This document shows, piece after piece, positions 23,869 through 33,879 of a DNA stretch of 64,000 nt. Below the pieces are notes generated by a model. The model did not search any database, was not told the DNA's origin, and saw only the letters and a program-made list of their open reading frames with translations. How positions within the stretch are numbered: the first letter of the stretch is position 1; the number at the start of each line of letters is the position of its first letter. Position numbers and translations under genes: made by a program. This DNA comes from Neonectria sp. B-13 (lineage: Eukaryota > Ascomycota > Sordariomycetes > Hypocreales > Nectriaceae). The stretch lies in assembly GCA_002682825.1 (NCBI GenBank), contig NOKP01000052.1, forward strand, positions 98,561-162,560, written 5' to 3'.

Positions 23869-25302
23869 TCAAAGAAGAGCGAACCCTATCACCCAGGCCA
23901 TGACGAGTGTCCCTACCGACACAACCGGGCTAAGCAGAGGACTGGCCGCGGAATCATCATCAGATGAACTTGAACTGCTTGCTCCGGTCTGAGTTGCACT
24001 TGGTTCTTCGCTCGTGGTCGTGGTTGTACTTGGCTCAGCCAGCGACAAGCTCAAAGAACAGTCCTCATCCAAAGCGAGCACATCGCCCGCGTCATTCGTG
24101 GCCTCCATAGGCGGACACGAGAATCCCAAATCGGAGGGCGCCTCGGTGATGGTCGTGGTGGTGGTTGAGCTTTCGGTGAAGGGCTTCGTCACCGTCTTCG
24201 TTACAGTCCTCGTGAACTGGGCTTTGCACGACGCCTGTCTTGCTTGGAGCAGTCGACTGCCGTCTTCGGAGGATGTCGTGGTTTCTGGCGGCTCATATGT
24301 AAGCCCGCAGTCCTCGCCGAGGACGAGCGTGGCATCCTCGCTGTTGGTCACAGTTATGGGCTCGCAGCTGAAGCCCGTTGTTTCCTCGGGGACCTCTGTG
24401 ACGATGTCTGTGCTGACGATGAAGGTTGTGCTACTCTTCGTGGTCGTCACCGTCCTCGTTTCGTCGGGGCATCGGGAGCAAAAGCCGTTGGAACCGCAGT
24501 AGGCGATGTCTGTGCAGCATTCATTCTCGCAGCAGGTGGTATCTTCATCGCAAGAGCCGTTGTCGCAGCACTTCTCCGAGTCGGGATCGTAGCAAAACCC
24601 GGTCGAGCAGCAATCGTCCGACTTGGGACAGGCCCAGACGGTTCCGTCACCCGTGCAGCACGTCTGTGTATCCGGATCGTAGCACTTGGAGTTTCCACAG
24701 CGCTTCTGTCCGGAGGGACAGCAGTCGCCGCCGCTGACGCAGTCGTAGCCCTTCGGACAGTACGTGCCGTAGTCTTCGCAGCAGACGGAGTCGTCCGGGT
24801 CATAGCAGCCGCTGGATCCGCACTTCTTGGCGCCGTCCTGGCAGCATCCGAAGGACTGGCACGTGTCGCCCGAGGAGCAGACCTGGCCCGAGTCTTCACA
24901 GCAGATCTGCGTGTCGGGATAGTAGCAGTTGGTTGACCCGCACAGCTCCGACTCGCCTTCGCAGCAGCCAAGGTCGACGCAGTTGTATCCGGTTCGGCAG
25001 CAAAATCCGCCTCCGCAGGCATCTATTCAGTGTTAGCGGTGCTGAAGAGCTTCCGGTTCGTGGGGGGTTTTACGCCATCCAGAATCACAGCTCTGCCTCT
25101 CGACAAGTCCGGAAAACCCTCGATCCTCCAGAGCTGGGACAGCAGATAGATTGGCACCACCATCAAATGGTATGAAATCCCCCGTCTTGGCGTTCGTAAT
25201 GTCAACGAGTGAGTGCTGGGAGGACTTCTTCAGGTTCAGGCCCAACGATCCCAAGCTGGACCCTGCCCAGAGGGCGATGAATAGAATCCAAACTCTTAGC
25301 AT
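23869..25302 (-). CDS. GPI-anchored protein with repeated cysteine modules
   Basis: Two exons (25074-25302 and 23869-25022, intron with GTAAAA donor and GAATAG acceptor) give 460 residues. A signal peptide (MLRVWILFIALWAGSSLG) is followed by a short spacer and then a cysteine array of about 190 residues. The array has four copies of a module built around C-G-x3-C-Y-x-P-D-x3-C-C, separated by C-x(4-6)-C-x(2-4)-CC segments. Next comes a Thr/Ser/Pro-rich stalk, a second cysteine-containing part with the paired phrase FSCEPITVTN...GEDCGL and FSCPPMEATN...DEDCSL, a Ser/Asp spacer and a hydrophobic tail (VVSVGTLVMAWVIGFALL), which fits a GPI attachment signal. The protein is expected at the cell surface. 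The module recalls granulin-like or small chitin-binding Cys patterns, but I do not assign it. Confidence 0.8.
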
Positions 25303-25605
25303 GATCGAATCCGTTTCCTAGTGGGTAAGGGATCGTAAATCTACCAGGTCTCTGGATCGAAAGAGTCAGAGGGCAGCAGCCGCCAGTAAACGACAACGGC
25401 TGACAGCCTGAATATAAATCATTGGGCCTCGCCCAGGACGTCAAGGGCATGTCCTGGACAGACCTTCACGGGTACAATACCCCGCCTGTAATTCCTCTCA
25501 TGTCGACCCGGCCAACATCGCGTGGGTTGTATTAGCCCAGCACAAGGCACGAAATCCTGCGGTATTCCCTGCTAGTACCTGCTCCACAGGTCAGCTCTCA
25601 TGCAG
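25303..25605. other. Intergenic, upstream of the GPI protein gene
   Basis: This is the upstream region of the cysteine-rich GPI gene. It has a CCAAT-like and a TTATATT-like element on the minus strand near 25412-25425, and nothing else that I recognise. Confidence 0.35.
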
Positions 25606-26203
25606 CTATATCAAGAAGGGTGCGCTCCGCCGATCAAGGAGGATCGTAGGCCGGCCGTTGCGCCACCCGTTATCGAGCAAGCCTCCAGACACGCAAGCTA
25701 GACGACAGCAGATAGGTTAGTCTACTCTCTAACTTACCAGTAGCGCGAGGAGGCTTGAATTTGATACAACCCCCCGACGCTGGGCTGCATGGATGGCCCC
25801 TTGTTGTTTGTCTGGACGCATTTTGCCCACGATCCCGTGAGTCAACTACGAGGAGGTCGGCGACTTGGTAACTCAATTGTGATAAATAACGCACGGTGTC
25901 GATATTTCGTACATGGGGTTGCTTGTGTCCTTGAACCATGATCCGTGCCTTGGCTTACACGTTAAGCATAATCTATGCCTTGGCGAGGCCAACGACCCCG
26001 CATTGCTAGTCTAAGGATTAGTATAATACAACGGTAAGGGACAATGACACACTGCACTTCGTGCGGCTGAGGATTAAATGGATTGGAGCGGATGAAGGAC
26101 ACTCACTATTGACTTGTACTTCTTGAGCAGATGTACTAGCTACGTTGAGACCTGCTATCAACCACCCGATCAACCATGCCAAGTCATTTAAGAAGGCAAC
26201 CAT
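25606..26203 (-). CDS. Possible small secreted protein, three exons
   Basis: The model has exons 26107-26203, 25738-25953 and 25606-25697 with normal intron signals (GTGAGT with TTAACGTGTAAG; GTAAGT with CTAAC and GTCTAG). All phases agree and give 134 residues. Residues 1-26 look like a signal peptide (hydrophobic LAWLIGWLIAGLNVAS, then STSAQ). The mature part is basic with a few cysteines (HPCSPASGGC, GACVSGG) and no domain that I recognise. The consistent splicing favours a real or recently lost gene; the lack of a known family and of clear coding bias speaks against it. It is transcribed away from the amidase gene. Confidence 0.35.
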
Positions 26204-26627
26204 CTTCGAGAGGCATCAGTAAGACCGTGTGCTGTAACTACCGCCTTCAGTTCCCGGCTACCTGTGTAAGCTTTCTCCTTACTAACACCCCCAGCAAAGG
26301 CGGAACCATGGCTCAACCATGCAATCCATATTACCGAGTTGCCTCTACGAAAGCTCGAGCTTTTCTTTCCGTCCTCCTTCAAAGAAGGTCGATCGTCGCC
26401 CTGGACTAATCGAGACCGCCATTCTCCACCACAGACAGACCCGGATGCCAAGTGAAGCAAATGCGGGGTAACGACGGTATTGTTCACTTGTTTGCGCCCT
26501 GTGAGGCATTTCGCTTCTAGTAACACATGCATGTCGTGTCTCTTGTGGCTTTCCCTTTTCTTAGCTGTTGATTCTTCAGGCCCGGCCCTCGGAAATTTGA
26601 TACGGCCGTTGTATCTGTTGACCAATT
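26204..26627. promoter_or_regulatory. Divergent intergenic region before the amidase
   Basis: About 420 bases separate the possible small secreted gene (minus) from the amidase (plus). They would hold both promoters. I see no distinct TATA element. Confidence 0.3.
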
Positions 26628-28099
26628 ATGGCGTCCGAACTATACTCACTGACAGCGTCAGAAGCCCAACGCCAAATCCAGTCCAGTTCCCTACGTCTTG
26701 AGGATTACGTCCAGTCGCTGCTTGCCCGCTACAGGATCCGTGACAAGGATGTCAACGCATGGGCCTTTATCGACCCGGACAGGGTTCTAGAGCAGGCGAG
26801 GAAGCTTGATCAGATCCCACCGGAAATTCGTGGTCGCCTCCACGGCTTTGTTATTGGCGTTAAGGACGTGATCCAAACTCAAGGTGAGGCAGCCGGCTAT
26901 GAGCATGAGAAGGTCGCTTAACCATGGAAATTAGACTTTCCAACTCGATATAATTCTCCGATTCACGCCGGTGACGCACCACTCGCGGATGCGTCCACTG
27001 TGGCCATACTGCGACGAAATGGCGCCTTGATCATGGGTAAAACACGTCACAGCCCCGTCGGTATGGTTCTATTTACTCACCCAGCTTCTAGGGAAAACTA
27101 GAACCACGGAGTTCGCTGCAACAACTGAGAGTCCCGGCACCAAAAACCCACATGATCCCTCCCGGTCCCCTGGCGGCTCGTCCTCTGGATCGGCGGCAGC
27201 AGTTGCCGACCAACAAATCCCCATCGGGCTTGGCACCCAGACAGTTGGAAGCGTCATCAGACCGTCTTCATTTAATGGCATCTACGGTCTCAAGCCAACC
27301 TGGAACGCTATCTCAGCCGAGGGTCAAAAGGTCTCGTCGTTGACGTTGGATACTTTCGGCTTCATGGCCCGCAGCGTTGAAGATCTACAGACGCTGGCTG
27401 ATGTCTTCGCTCTGAGAGACGATGAACCGCCGAAAGCTATTCAATTAAGTAAAACTAGATTTGCCGTGGTCAAAACACCAGTGTGGCCGAAGGCTGGCCC
27501 GGGGACCATCGCAGCCCTAGAGCAGGCGGCTCGGATTCTGAGAGATGCAGGAGCATCAGTCGAAGAAGTCGCCTTGCCTCCTGAGTTTGACAATCTTCTT
27601 TCTTTACAGAACCAAGTGCTTCAAGCCGAGGCCGGTATCGCCTTCTATAGGGAGTATAACACGGCACGAGATGGGATGAGTGACAAGCTCGCGGACATGG
27701 CTGTTAATATTGATACCTGCTCCAAGAAGGAATTCCTACGAGCGTTTGATACAATTGCGTCTCTGCGGCCGAAGTTTGACCAGATTGCCGAAGGATACAC
27801 GGCGATTATCACGCCAAGTTCGGTTGACGTGGCACCTGTCGGAATCGAATGGACAGGAAGTTCCGACTTCAATGGCATCTGGACGGTACGTCTTGCGAAG
27901 CCCTTTTATCTACGAAGCTAATATGGTACAGGCCCTCCATACGCCGATTCTCAATATTCCAGGGTTAGGGGGTGAGAGCGGGATGCCGGTAGGAGTGGCG
28001 CTCGTGACCTCGAGGTACAGAGACCAACATCTCTTGCAGGTTGGCCGGGCCGTCGGTCCGCTCTTTGCTGCTGAAGGTGGTTGGAAGTCCGAACTATAG
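26628..28099 (+). CDS. Amidase signature family hydrolase
   Basis: Exons 26628-26883, 26935-27036, 27092-27885 and 27932-28099 join in phase to 439 residues. The Ser-cisSer-Lys triad of this family is visible: lysine in GFVIGVKDVIQT, the glycine/serine stretch RSPGGSSSGSAAAVADQQIP, and the nucleophile serine in GLGTQTVGSVIRPSSFNG. KTRTTEFA, which follows the third exon junction, is also typical. Family members hydrolyse small amides or act in GatA-like reactions; fungal stand-alone copies often use aliphatic or aryl amides. The protein is at the short end of the usual range (about 450-550) and lacks a signal peptide, so it is probably cytosolic. The substrate is not predictable. Confidence 0.9.
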
Positions 28100-29336
28100 G
28101 CTCAGAGTCAGTCTTCAACACGTGGTTGTGTGGATTGACCCCGATACATCGGGTAGATAGAGCGGTCCAAATCAGGCAACCAGTGCGATGAGATTGGCGT
28201 CACTGCCCGGAATTGACGCACGACGTTGGGTCTCTGCGATGACGTCCCAAAGACATGAGGTTCGATGGAATAATGACTTCAATGTTTGCATATATTTTCC
28301 CTTGAACCGCCAGACGGTGGCCAAGCTGCTCCCCAGAAGAGGCCGTCTTTATTTGTGTGCTACGTTGGTCCAGCGAGCGATTACGGTGATCTCTTGTCGC
28401 ATTTCGGGCATTGGGCGTTCCTTGGTTCCCATTATCAGCACCAGCGCTCGATTGATTGCCGCAGGGATCCTCGGTCGGGGCTGCAATGTAGTATTCGCGC
28501 TGGGGCATGTTGCTTAATCGGACCATGCCGCTTTGTGTGATGGTGGGCAGTGTTAATGAAGCGCGATAACCTAGCAGTAGAAGCGAGAGGCTGAAGCAGA
28601 TGACCATGACATCGTAGCCGTACGCGAATCAGTGCACCAGCGGGGAAATGGGCATCATCACCCCGTATTACCGCGGCCTAGAAGAACGGGCGTCCGCCGT
28701 GGCGAAGCTGGTCAGAAAGCTCGGCTTCTGCTAGCCATCACAGCCATCACGGGACCGACCCAGACACAGATCCCGGGCGAAGACCCTCGCTTCCAATGCG
28801 CAGGGTGTGTCCCTCAGCTCTTCTTATCACTGAGCCGAAGTGGTCACGACCACGACTCATTGGGCTGTGCCTCGTAAGGCAGCCTTGGAGTGGCGCCGCC
28901 AATTGAGGCTGTGCAACACGCAGAACGCAGAACGCATGCGAACTTTGGGAAGCTCCTGACACCAGAAGCGTTCTAGAAAACGCCCGCGTCGTCATGCCGT
29001 CACGCTAAGCTGTCGCTAGAACAGCCCGTGAGCACCATTGCCTGCGCCCGGAGCATTACGTGTGAAGGTGCTCTCGTGAACACAGTGAACTAGTCACTCG
29101 GTTCAAGCCTTCCGCTAGCTAGCTTCGTCACTCTGGATGTACAGCCCGGAGGGCGTCGCATAGATAAGGAGCTGTCGCTCTCGACCTTCAGGTAGAAATA
29201 TTTCCGTTCATACATCCTCTCCATCTTCAAAGTGCACAAATCTCCCCCAGTTCACATTTAAACCGACCAAGCTCTACTTAATCCACATCCACCGATTCCA
29301 ACTCTTCCCCAGCCAAAACCCGCACGCGTCGCAACC
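28100..29336. other. Intergenic, no supported gene
   Basis: About 1.2 kb without a domain or convincing frame. The last part is the promoter and leader of the glycine-rich gene at 29337. Confidence 0.4.
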
Positions 29337-29825
29337 ATGTGTCTTCCAAGCCTCTTCTCGAGGAAGAAGAAGGCGACCGCCACGCCGGTCGAAACCTCGT
29401 CAGCGCCTCGACCAATCTCATCCACTCGCCTCCTCCAGAAGAAGCACGCCGGCTACAGCACAACCGGCGACCCAAGCAAGTCATCTCAGCGCCGGTACAA
29501 CTACCAGCAGACGCAAGACAACCATGCAGCAGCAGGCGCCGCGTGGGGCTTTGGAGGAGCGGGATACGACGATGATAGCCGCGGTGGTTCTCACGGGCAT
29601 CATCATCACCACGGAGACTACGGGCATGGAGGTCACGGGGGCTATGGAAGCCATGGAGGATACGGAGGCCACGGGGGTCATGGGGGAGATAGTCATGGAG
29701 GAGGTAGTCATGGAGGTGATGGCGGCGGAGGCGGCTATGGAGGTGATAGCGGAGGAGGCGGCGGCGGCGGTGGAGGAGATGGAGGTGGAGGTGGAGGTGG
29801 AGGTGGAGGTGGAGGCGGGGAATAG
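29337..29825 (+). CDS. Glycine/histidine-rich low-complexity protein
   Basis: A single exon of 162 residues. The N-terminus MCLPSLFSRKKKATAT puts a cysteine at position 2 before a basic patch, a layout used for lipid attachment and membrane binding in other proteins. A polar middle follows, and from about residue 65 to the end the chain is almost only Gly with His, Tyr, Ser and Asp, closing in a run of Gly interrupted by Asp. The tail is encoded by ggagg/tggagg triplets, so its length may vary between strains. A second protein of the same plan starts 1.4 kb downstream. No enzymatic domain is present; a disordered, perhaps condensate-forming or wall-associated role is guesswork. Confidence 0.65.
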   Translation: MCLPSLFSRKKKATATPVETSSAPRPISSTRLLQKKHAGYSTTGDPSKSSQRRYNYQQTQDNHAAAGAAWGFGGAGYDDDSRGGSHGHHHHHGDYGHGGHGGYGSHGGYGGHGGHGGDSHGGGSHGGDGGGGGYGGDSGGGGGGGGGDGGGGGGGGGGGGGE

Positions 29826-30064
29826 ACGATGATTTGGATACGACTTTACGACTTTGTACGATCAGTTTACGGGGGTTCATTTAGCGTTTTGATAGAATAG
29901 CGATGCGCAATCTTTTTAAACGAACTCTTTGCTATTTTCCTTGCATTCTTACAAGCGGCCGCTTCCTGTACGACGTCACATTTGACGGAGATTGCAACAA
30001 TCCGAGCCAAGATCCCGAGGTACAAGGAACATGTTATACCATGATGAATCAATAGCTACTCTAG
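29826..30064. other. Intergenic between glycine-rich gene and gene fragment
   Basis: The 3' region of the first glycine-rich gene. Nothing recognised. Confidence 0.3.
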
Positions 30065-30415
30065 TTACACGAAGACCTCAAGAGCCTCCTGGATGCTGCC
30101 CTCTTGCGCCAAGCGTTTAATTATGCTGCAATCATGCAGCGTCCCTTGCAGGCGCTTACGCTGGCACAGAAGACTGCATTCATGGCTAGACGATTGAACG
30201 CCACAGGCGGGGTGTTTCCGCGTGTCTTAACATCAGAAATCCCAACCGCCATCTTATCCCCGTCCAACATTGAAAAAGGAGTCACCCCGGAGATAAGGAA
30301 GCGACTGGGTATGGAAAAGCGAGGCGACATGATGTTTGTCGACTTTACTGAGCGATTTGAGCGCGCAGTGGAGCGATGCGCTCATACCCGAGGCACAAAG
30401 CAGCAAGCTGAGGTT
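30065..30415 (+). pseudogene. Possible gene fragment between the two glycine-rich genes
   Basis: The frame beginning just after a CTCTAG acceptor-like site reads like real protein for about 115 residues (EDLKSLLDAALLRQAFNYAA, then GVFPRVLTSEIPTAILSPS, then RKRLGMEKRGDMMFVDFTER). It has no ATG at its start and no clear upstream exon, and after about 30415 the translation loses protein-like character. It may be an exon of a lost gene. I do not recognise the family. Confidence 0.3.
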
Positions 30416-30673
30416 TTTGGTGGAGCTGGGATCGACAGATCACACTTCGCCCGGGCGAAACGAACGGGGAGACTAACAAACAGCCTTGCTAGGCATTCTG
30501 AAAAGCCCCGACAAACTCCACACGTGCGGTTTACAGACGAGGCATTTCCATCGTCCTGGCGGCTATGCTGGCGTCCAAGTCCCTGGGCGACGCTATTGCC
30601 CAAGTTGCGTGAAGCCTGCTCACACGTACACACGTGGGGTACGGAAACCTCCAGTGTGGTGAAGCTTTGCAGA

Positions 30674-30680
30674 TATAAAA
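30674..30680 (+). promoter_or_regulatory. TATA box of the second glycine-rich gene
   Basis: The sequence tataaaa lies about 100 bases before the ATG at 30781. Confidence 0.55.
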
Positions 30681-30780
30681 AGGACAGTACTCCAGTCGAA
30701 GGGAAGGACTACCACCAACATCTCAGTTCCTCAAGCCAACCAATCTCGAAGTCATTTACTTTGCACATCTTCTGCCCATC

Positions 30781-31515
30781 ATGTGCCTCCAGCTTCCAAC
30801 GCGATGGTGGAAGAAGCGCCACGACAAGAAAGAAGCCCAGGCCGATCCTGAGACTGCTCTAGAGAGCCCTCCTCCCAGGGAGAAGCCCGTACCGAAACAG
30901 GAGTCTCCTCCTACTCAGCCTACCACAGTCCCAATACCCCAAGCTGTCAATCCCACGCCTGCAAAGAAGAAGACAGAACCGGCCCAAACGAGCCAAACCA
31001 ACACGCCACGCTCTGCGAAATCCTCTAATTCGGCGCAGAAGAAAAGAACCCGACCTATTGCTGGTGGCGCGCCACCCGCAAAGGCCAGCTCTAATCAGTC
31101 CAACCTTGCAATGCAGAACATGATGCTCGAGTCCATCATCGACGACACAGAAGACAAGCCCAAGGATGATGAGAAGAAAGCCTCCGAATGCGAAGGAGGC
31201 AAAAGCAGCGCGGACACCCCCGCCAAGGCCCACACCGAAACCCACACCGGCAACTGGTCGCACGGCGGTGGCTATTCCGGAGGTTACAGCTCCTACAATT
31301 CCCATCATTCCAGCTCCGGTCATGGCGGCGGAGGATCAGTCTACAGTGGAGGACCGGTCCATACTAGTAGCGGAGGGGGAGGAGGTAGTAGCAGCAGGGG
31401 AGGAGGGGACTATGGGCACAGTGGAGGCGGAAGCAGCAGTGGAGGAGGCGGCGACAGCGGTGGAGGAGGCGGCGGAGGAGGCGGCGGAGGAGGCGGCGGA
31501 GGCGGGGATTACTAG
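30781..31515 (+). CDS. Glycine/serine-rich low-complexity protein, partner of the 29337 gene
   Basis: A single exon of 244 residues with the same plan as the gene at 29337. It starts MCLQLPTRWWKKRHDKKEAQ (Cys2 and a basic patch), continues with a Pro/Thr/Gln-rich disordered stretch to about residue 85, then a segment that looks partly helical (ASSNQSNLAMQNMMLESIID, then an acidic-lysine run), and ends in a long Gly/Ser/His/Tyr tail closing GGGGDY. A TATA box is present at 30674. The shared start and tail suggest an old duplication, though the middles differ. No catalytic domain is visible. Confidence 0.7.
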   Translation: MCLQLPTRWWKKRHDKKEAQADPETALESPPPREKPVPKQESPPTQPTTVPIPQAVNPTPAKKKTEPAQTSQTNTPRSAKSSNSAQKKRTRPIAGGAPPAKASSNQSNLAMQNMMLESIIDDTEDKPKDDEKKASECEGGKSSADTPAKAHTETHTGNWSHGGGYSGGYSSYNSHHSSSGHGGGGSVYSGGPVHTSSGGGGGSSSRGGGDYGHSGGGSSSGGGGDSGGGGGGGGGGGGGGGGDY

Positions 31516-32331
31516 TACTTGAGCGATGATTGTGAGATACCTACGATGGATTTCTGAAGCGCCGGCAGATAGACCAAGTACCCAAGTTCGAGATGCATTT
31601 ACAAAACAACCTTACGAGTTTCGCCCGCTTCGTCCGCCACTCCGGCCCGTGAGAAACGGCACCGAGTTTCCAAGCCCGGGCGGGTGTGGGGCCGTTATCC
31701 GTCCACGCGGAGGTCAAGCGCCGAAGTGTTCGAGACGTCTCATTTGGTGGCTTGCGCTGCAGACGCCACTTCAGATGTGGTTCGTCTCCTCCACAGTCTA
31801 TTCGCCCAGGTGCTAAACCCGACAGCAAAAATCTCAACGGCCGAGTCCGTAGCACAGTGGCTGCTAGCACTGACTTGGAAAGCCACCGCTTCTAGCCCAG
31901 GGGCAGCAGGTCTATCGGAGCATTACTTCGTAGCTGGCGCCGCTATCGATCTTGGCAGGCGACTACCCACATGAGTAGCGTGCCGGGCCAAAAATCAACC
32001 ACCGCGACAGCCACGCAAATGGGACTGTTCAGTGGCTCGTGGTACGCGAATGCCTCTGCTAGATCCATCTTAGTCTGGCGCGTCCCTAGAACCAGAGCTG
32101 AATAGCTGCATTTAGCGGCCCAGAACTGTTTGACAGCGTAGACTATTGACAAGCCAGTCCGCTTTCCAGGGCTTTATCGTGAGGTTGGCGCCGTGGCCAA
32201 CGGGTCCATCGGGTCCATCTGGTCAGGGGCAAATATTCACGATGGCCACAACAGTCTATATACTAGCTATACGTGAGCCATCGCTACTGCTCGGTGCCTG
32301 AACCTCGACTTTAGCCAATTCTTTCTTCACG
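31516..32331. other. Intergenic, no supported gene
   Basis: Frames near 31684-31974 lack an ATG start and a domain. The last part is the promoter of the secreted protein gene at 32332, with an AT-rich tatatactagctata stretch near 32257-32271. Confidence 0.4.
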
Positions 32332-33564
32332 ATGCGCTCCGTCGTAGCCTTCGCGGCCTTGGCCCTCACCACCTTGAACTTTGCCGCGGCATCGCCATGC
32401 AAGGCCAGTGATTATGTCACCGACAGCTCGACGGTTTCCGGAACTACCTCAAGCAGCGAGGACCGGACGACAATAACAGCCTCGGAAACCTCGTCGACGA
32501 CCAGCAGCACCCCAGGCATCGTCAAGAACGCCATCACCAACGGCAACTTCGCCGACCCCGGCACCGGCTCCGGCGTGCCCAGCTTCCCCACCTCTGGCAC
32601 CGTGGCCGTGGCCGTGGGCGAGGGCTACACCGGCGACGGCAGCACGGAGACCAACTGCGTCAAGGTCAGCGCCGGCACCGTAGGCTCTACGACGGGCAAC
32701 GGCCAGCGCTCGGATACGCTGCTTTCCGCCTTCTCGCAGGAGGTGGACAACCTGGAGGTCGGCACGTCCTACACGGTGCGGTTCGCCTACGCTGTCGTCA
32801 GCGTGTCCGGCACGGGTACCTGCAGGATGGAGGTTTCGCTCGGGAGCGAGAGCGTTGTCAATATCCTGTCTATCACCGCGGGCTCAAGCCTGGAATGGAA
32901 AACTACTGTGAACCAAGTCGACGCCACGGTCACCGCGGCAGATCTGTTGTTCGCCATTACCTGCCAGACCGGCGGGAGTACCGTCCTCTACGTCGACTCC
33001 ATCTTCATGTCCAACAAGGTCACGCCCGCAACCATTGACGACGCCGTGCTCGACTACGGAAACCCCAGCCTGACGCCCAGCGTGGTCGCGACCCTGAGCA
33101 CCGCGACGACGCAATCCACAACCTCGGCTCCGTCAACCACCAGACCCCCGACGACGACCAACTCGCGCCCGGCCACGAGGACGCTTTCAACCGGCACGCT
33201 TGCGCCCTCGGCGACCTGTCCCGGCGGTGTGACTCCGACGCCGCTCGCGACCTGCGTGCCTCGCGATCCGGTTCCGCAGGCGCCCACGACGTGCGCGGCG
33301 TTCGGCGTCAAGGGCTACACGTGGTGGGGGCGGGCGCGGTTCGCCAGTCCCAACCAGAACTCCATCGAGGACTGTGCGAAGCTGTGTTACCAGCAGGCCA
33401 TCAACTGCAAGGCCTTTGCGTGGTACGCAGACTTTAACGGAAGCCCGATCTGTGCGCTGGGGTACGATTCGCTGGCGGAGGATGGCATCACGCTGGGGGC
33501 GACAGGCTCGGTGATGTGGAATGATCTCGATTGCTATAAATGCGATGAGTGTCCAGCCACTTGA
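32332..33564 (+). CDS. Secreted protein with jelly-roll-like and PAN/Apple-like parts
   Basis: A single exon of 410 residues. Residues 1-21 are a signal peptide (MRSVVAFAALALTTLNFAAA), then SPCKAS and a Ser/Thr linker. Residues of about 65-230 begin with IVKNAITNGNFADPGTG, a start typical of jelly-roll carbohydrate-binding-like domains in fungal secreted proteins, with two cysteines in paired strands. A Thr/Pro linker (about 245-315) leads to a C-terminal region CAAFGVKGYTWWGR...DCAKLCYQQAINCKAFAWY...CALGYD, which has the cysteine pattern of PAN/Apple-like domains that bind proteins or sugars. It is expected outside the cell or on the wall. The PCKAS motif after the leader is shared with two other genes here. 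Neither domain is certain. Confidence 0.8.
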   Translation: MRSVVAFAALALTTLNFAAASPCKASDYVTDSSTVSGTTSSSEDRTTITASETSSTTSSTPGIVKNAITNGNFADPGTGSGVPSFPTSGTVAVAVGEGYTGDGSTETNCVKVSAGTVGSTTGNGQRSDTLLSAFSQEVDNLEVGTSYTVRFAYAVVSVSGTGTCRMEVSLGSESVVNILSITAGSSLEWKTTVNQVDATVTAADLLFAITCQTGGSTVLYVDSIFMSNKVTPATIDDAVLDYGNPSLTPSVVATLSTATTQSTTSAPSTTRPPTTTNSRPATRTLSTGTLAPSATCPGGVTPTPLATCVPRDPVPQAPTTCAAFGVKGYTWWGRARFASPNQNSIEDCAKLCYQQAINCKAFAWYADFNGSPICALGYDSLAEDGITLGATGSVMWNDLDCYKCDECPAT

Positions 33565-33879
33565 GGGCATGACAGCTCCTGGTTGTCTTCTTCACTTGGA
33601 ATCACACAGCCTGTCCGGCTCTTTTCTTTGCTCGGTACAGCTCATGTCGACGTTCCCTCAGGACTGACGGACGGATGTTCAGATAGTAGCTAGACTGGTC
33701 AAGTAAGCAGACCTCCTCATAATATTCCCTTGTATATAACACTCACTTACCCATTCATAAGATCGTAATACATACCCTTTAATTCATTGCAGGAAGTTAG
33801 GAATCACAAGCGCCAAGGCCTGGGCATGTCCTCACATGTTAGGAATAGCTAATTCCAAGGCATTATGGGACACTCTAGT
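33565..33879. other. Intergenic between convergent genes
   Basis: About 315 bases holding the 3' ends of the secreted protein gene and of the S28 peptidase gene. Nothing else is seen. Confidence 0.4.

Noticed and set aside
24244..24936. Ala/Val-rich plus-strand frame of 230 codons
   Set aside because: It is the shadow of the cysteine modules on the other strand.
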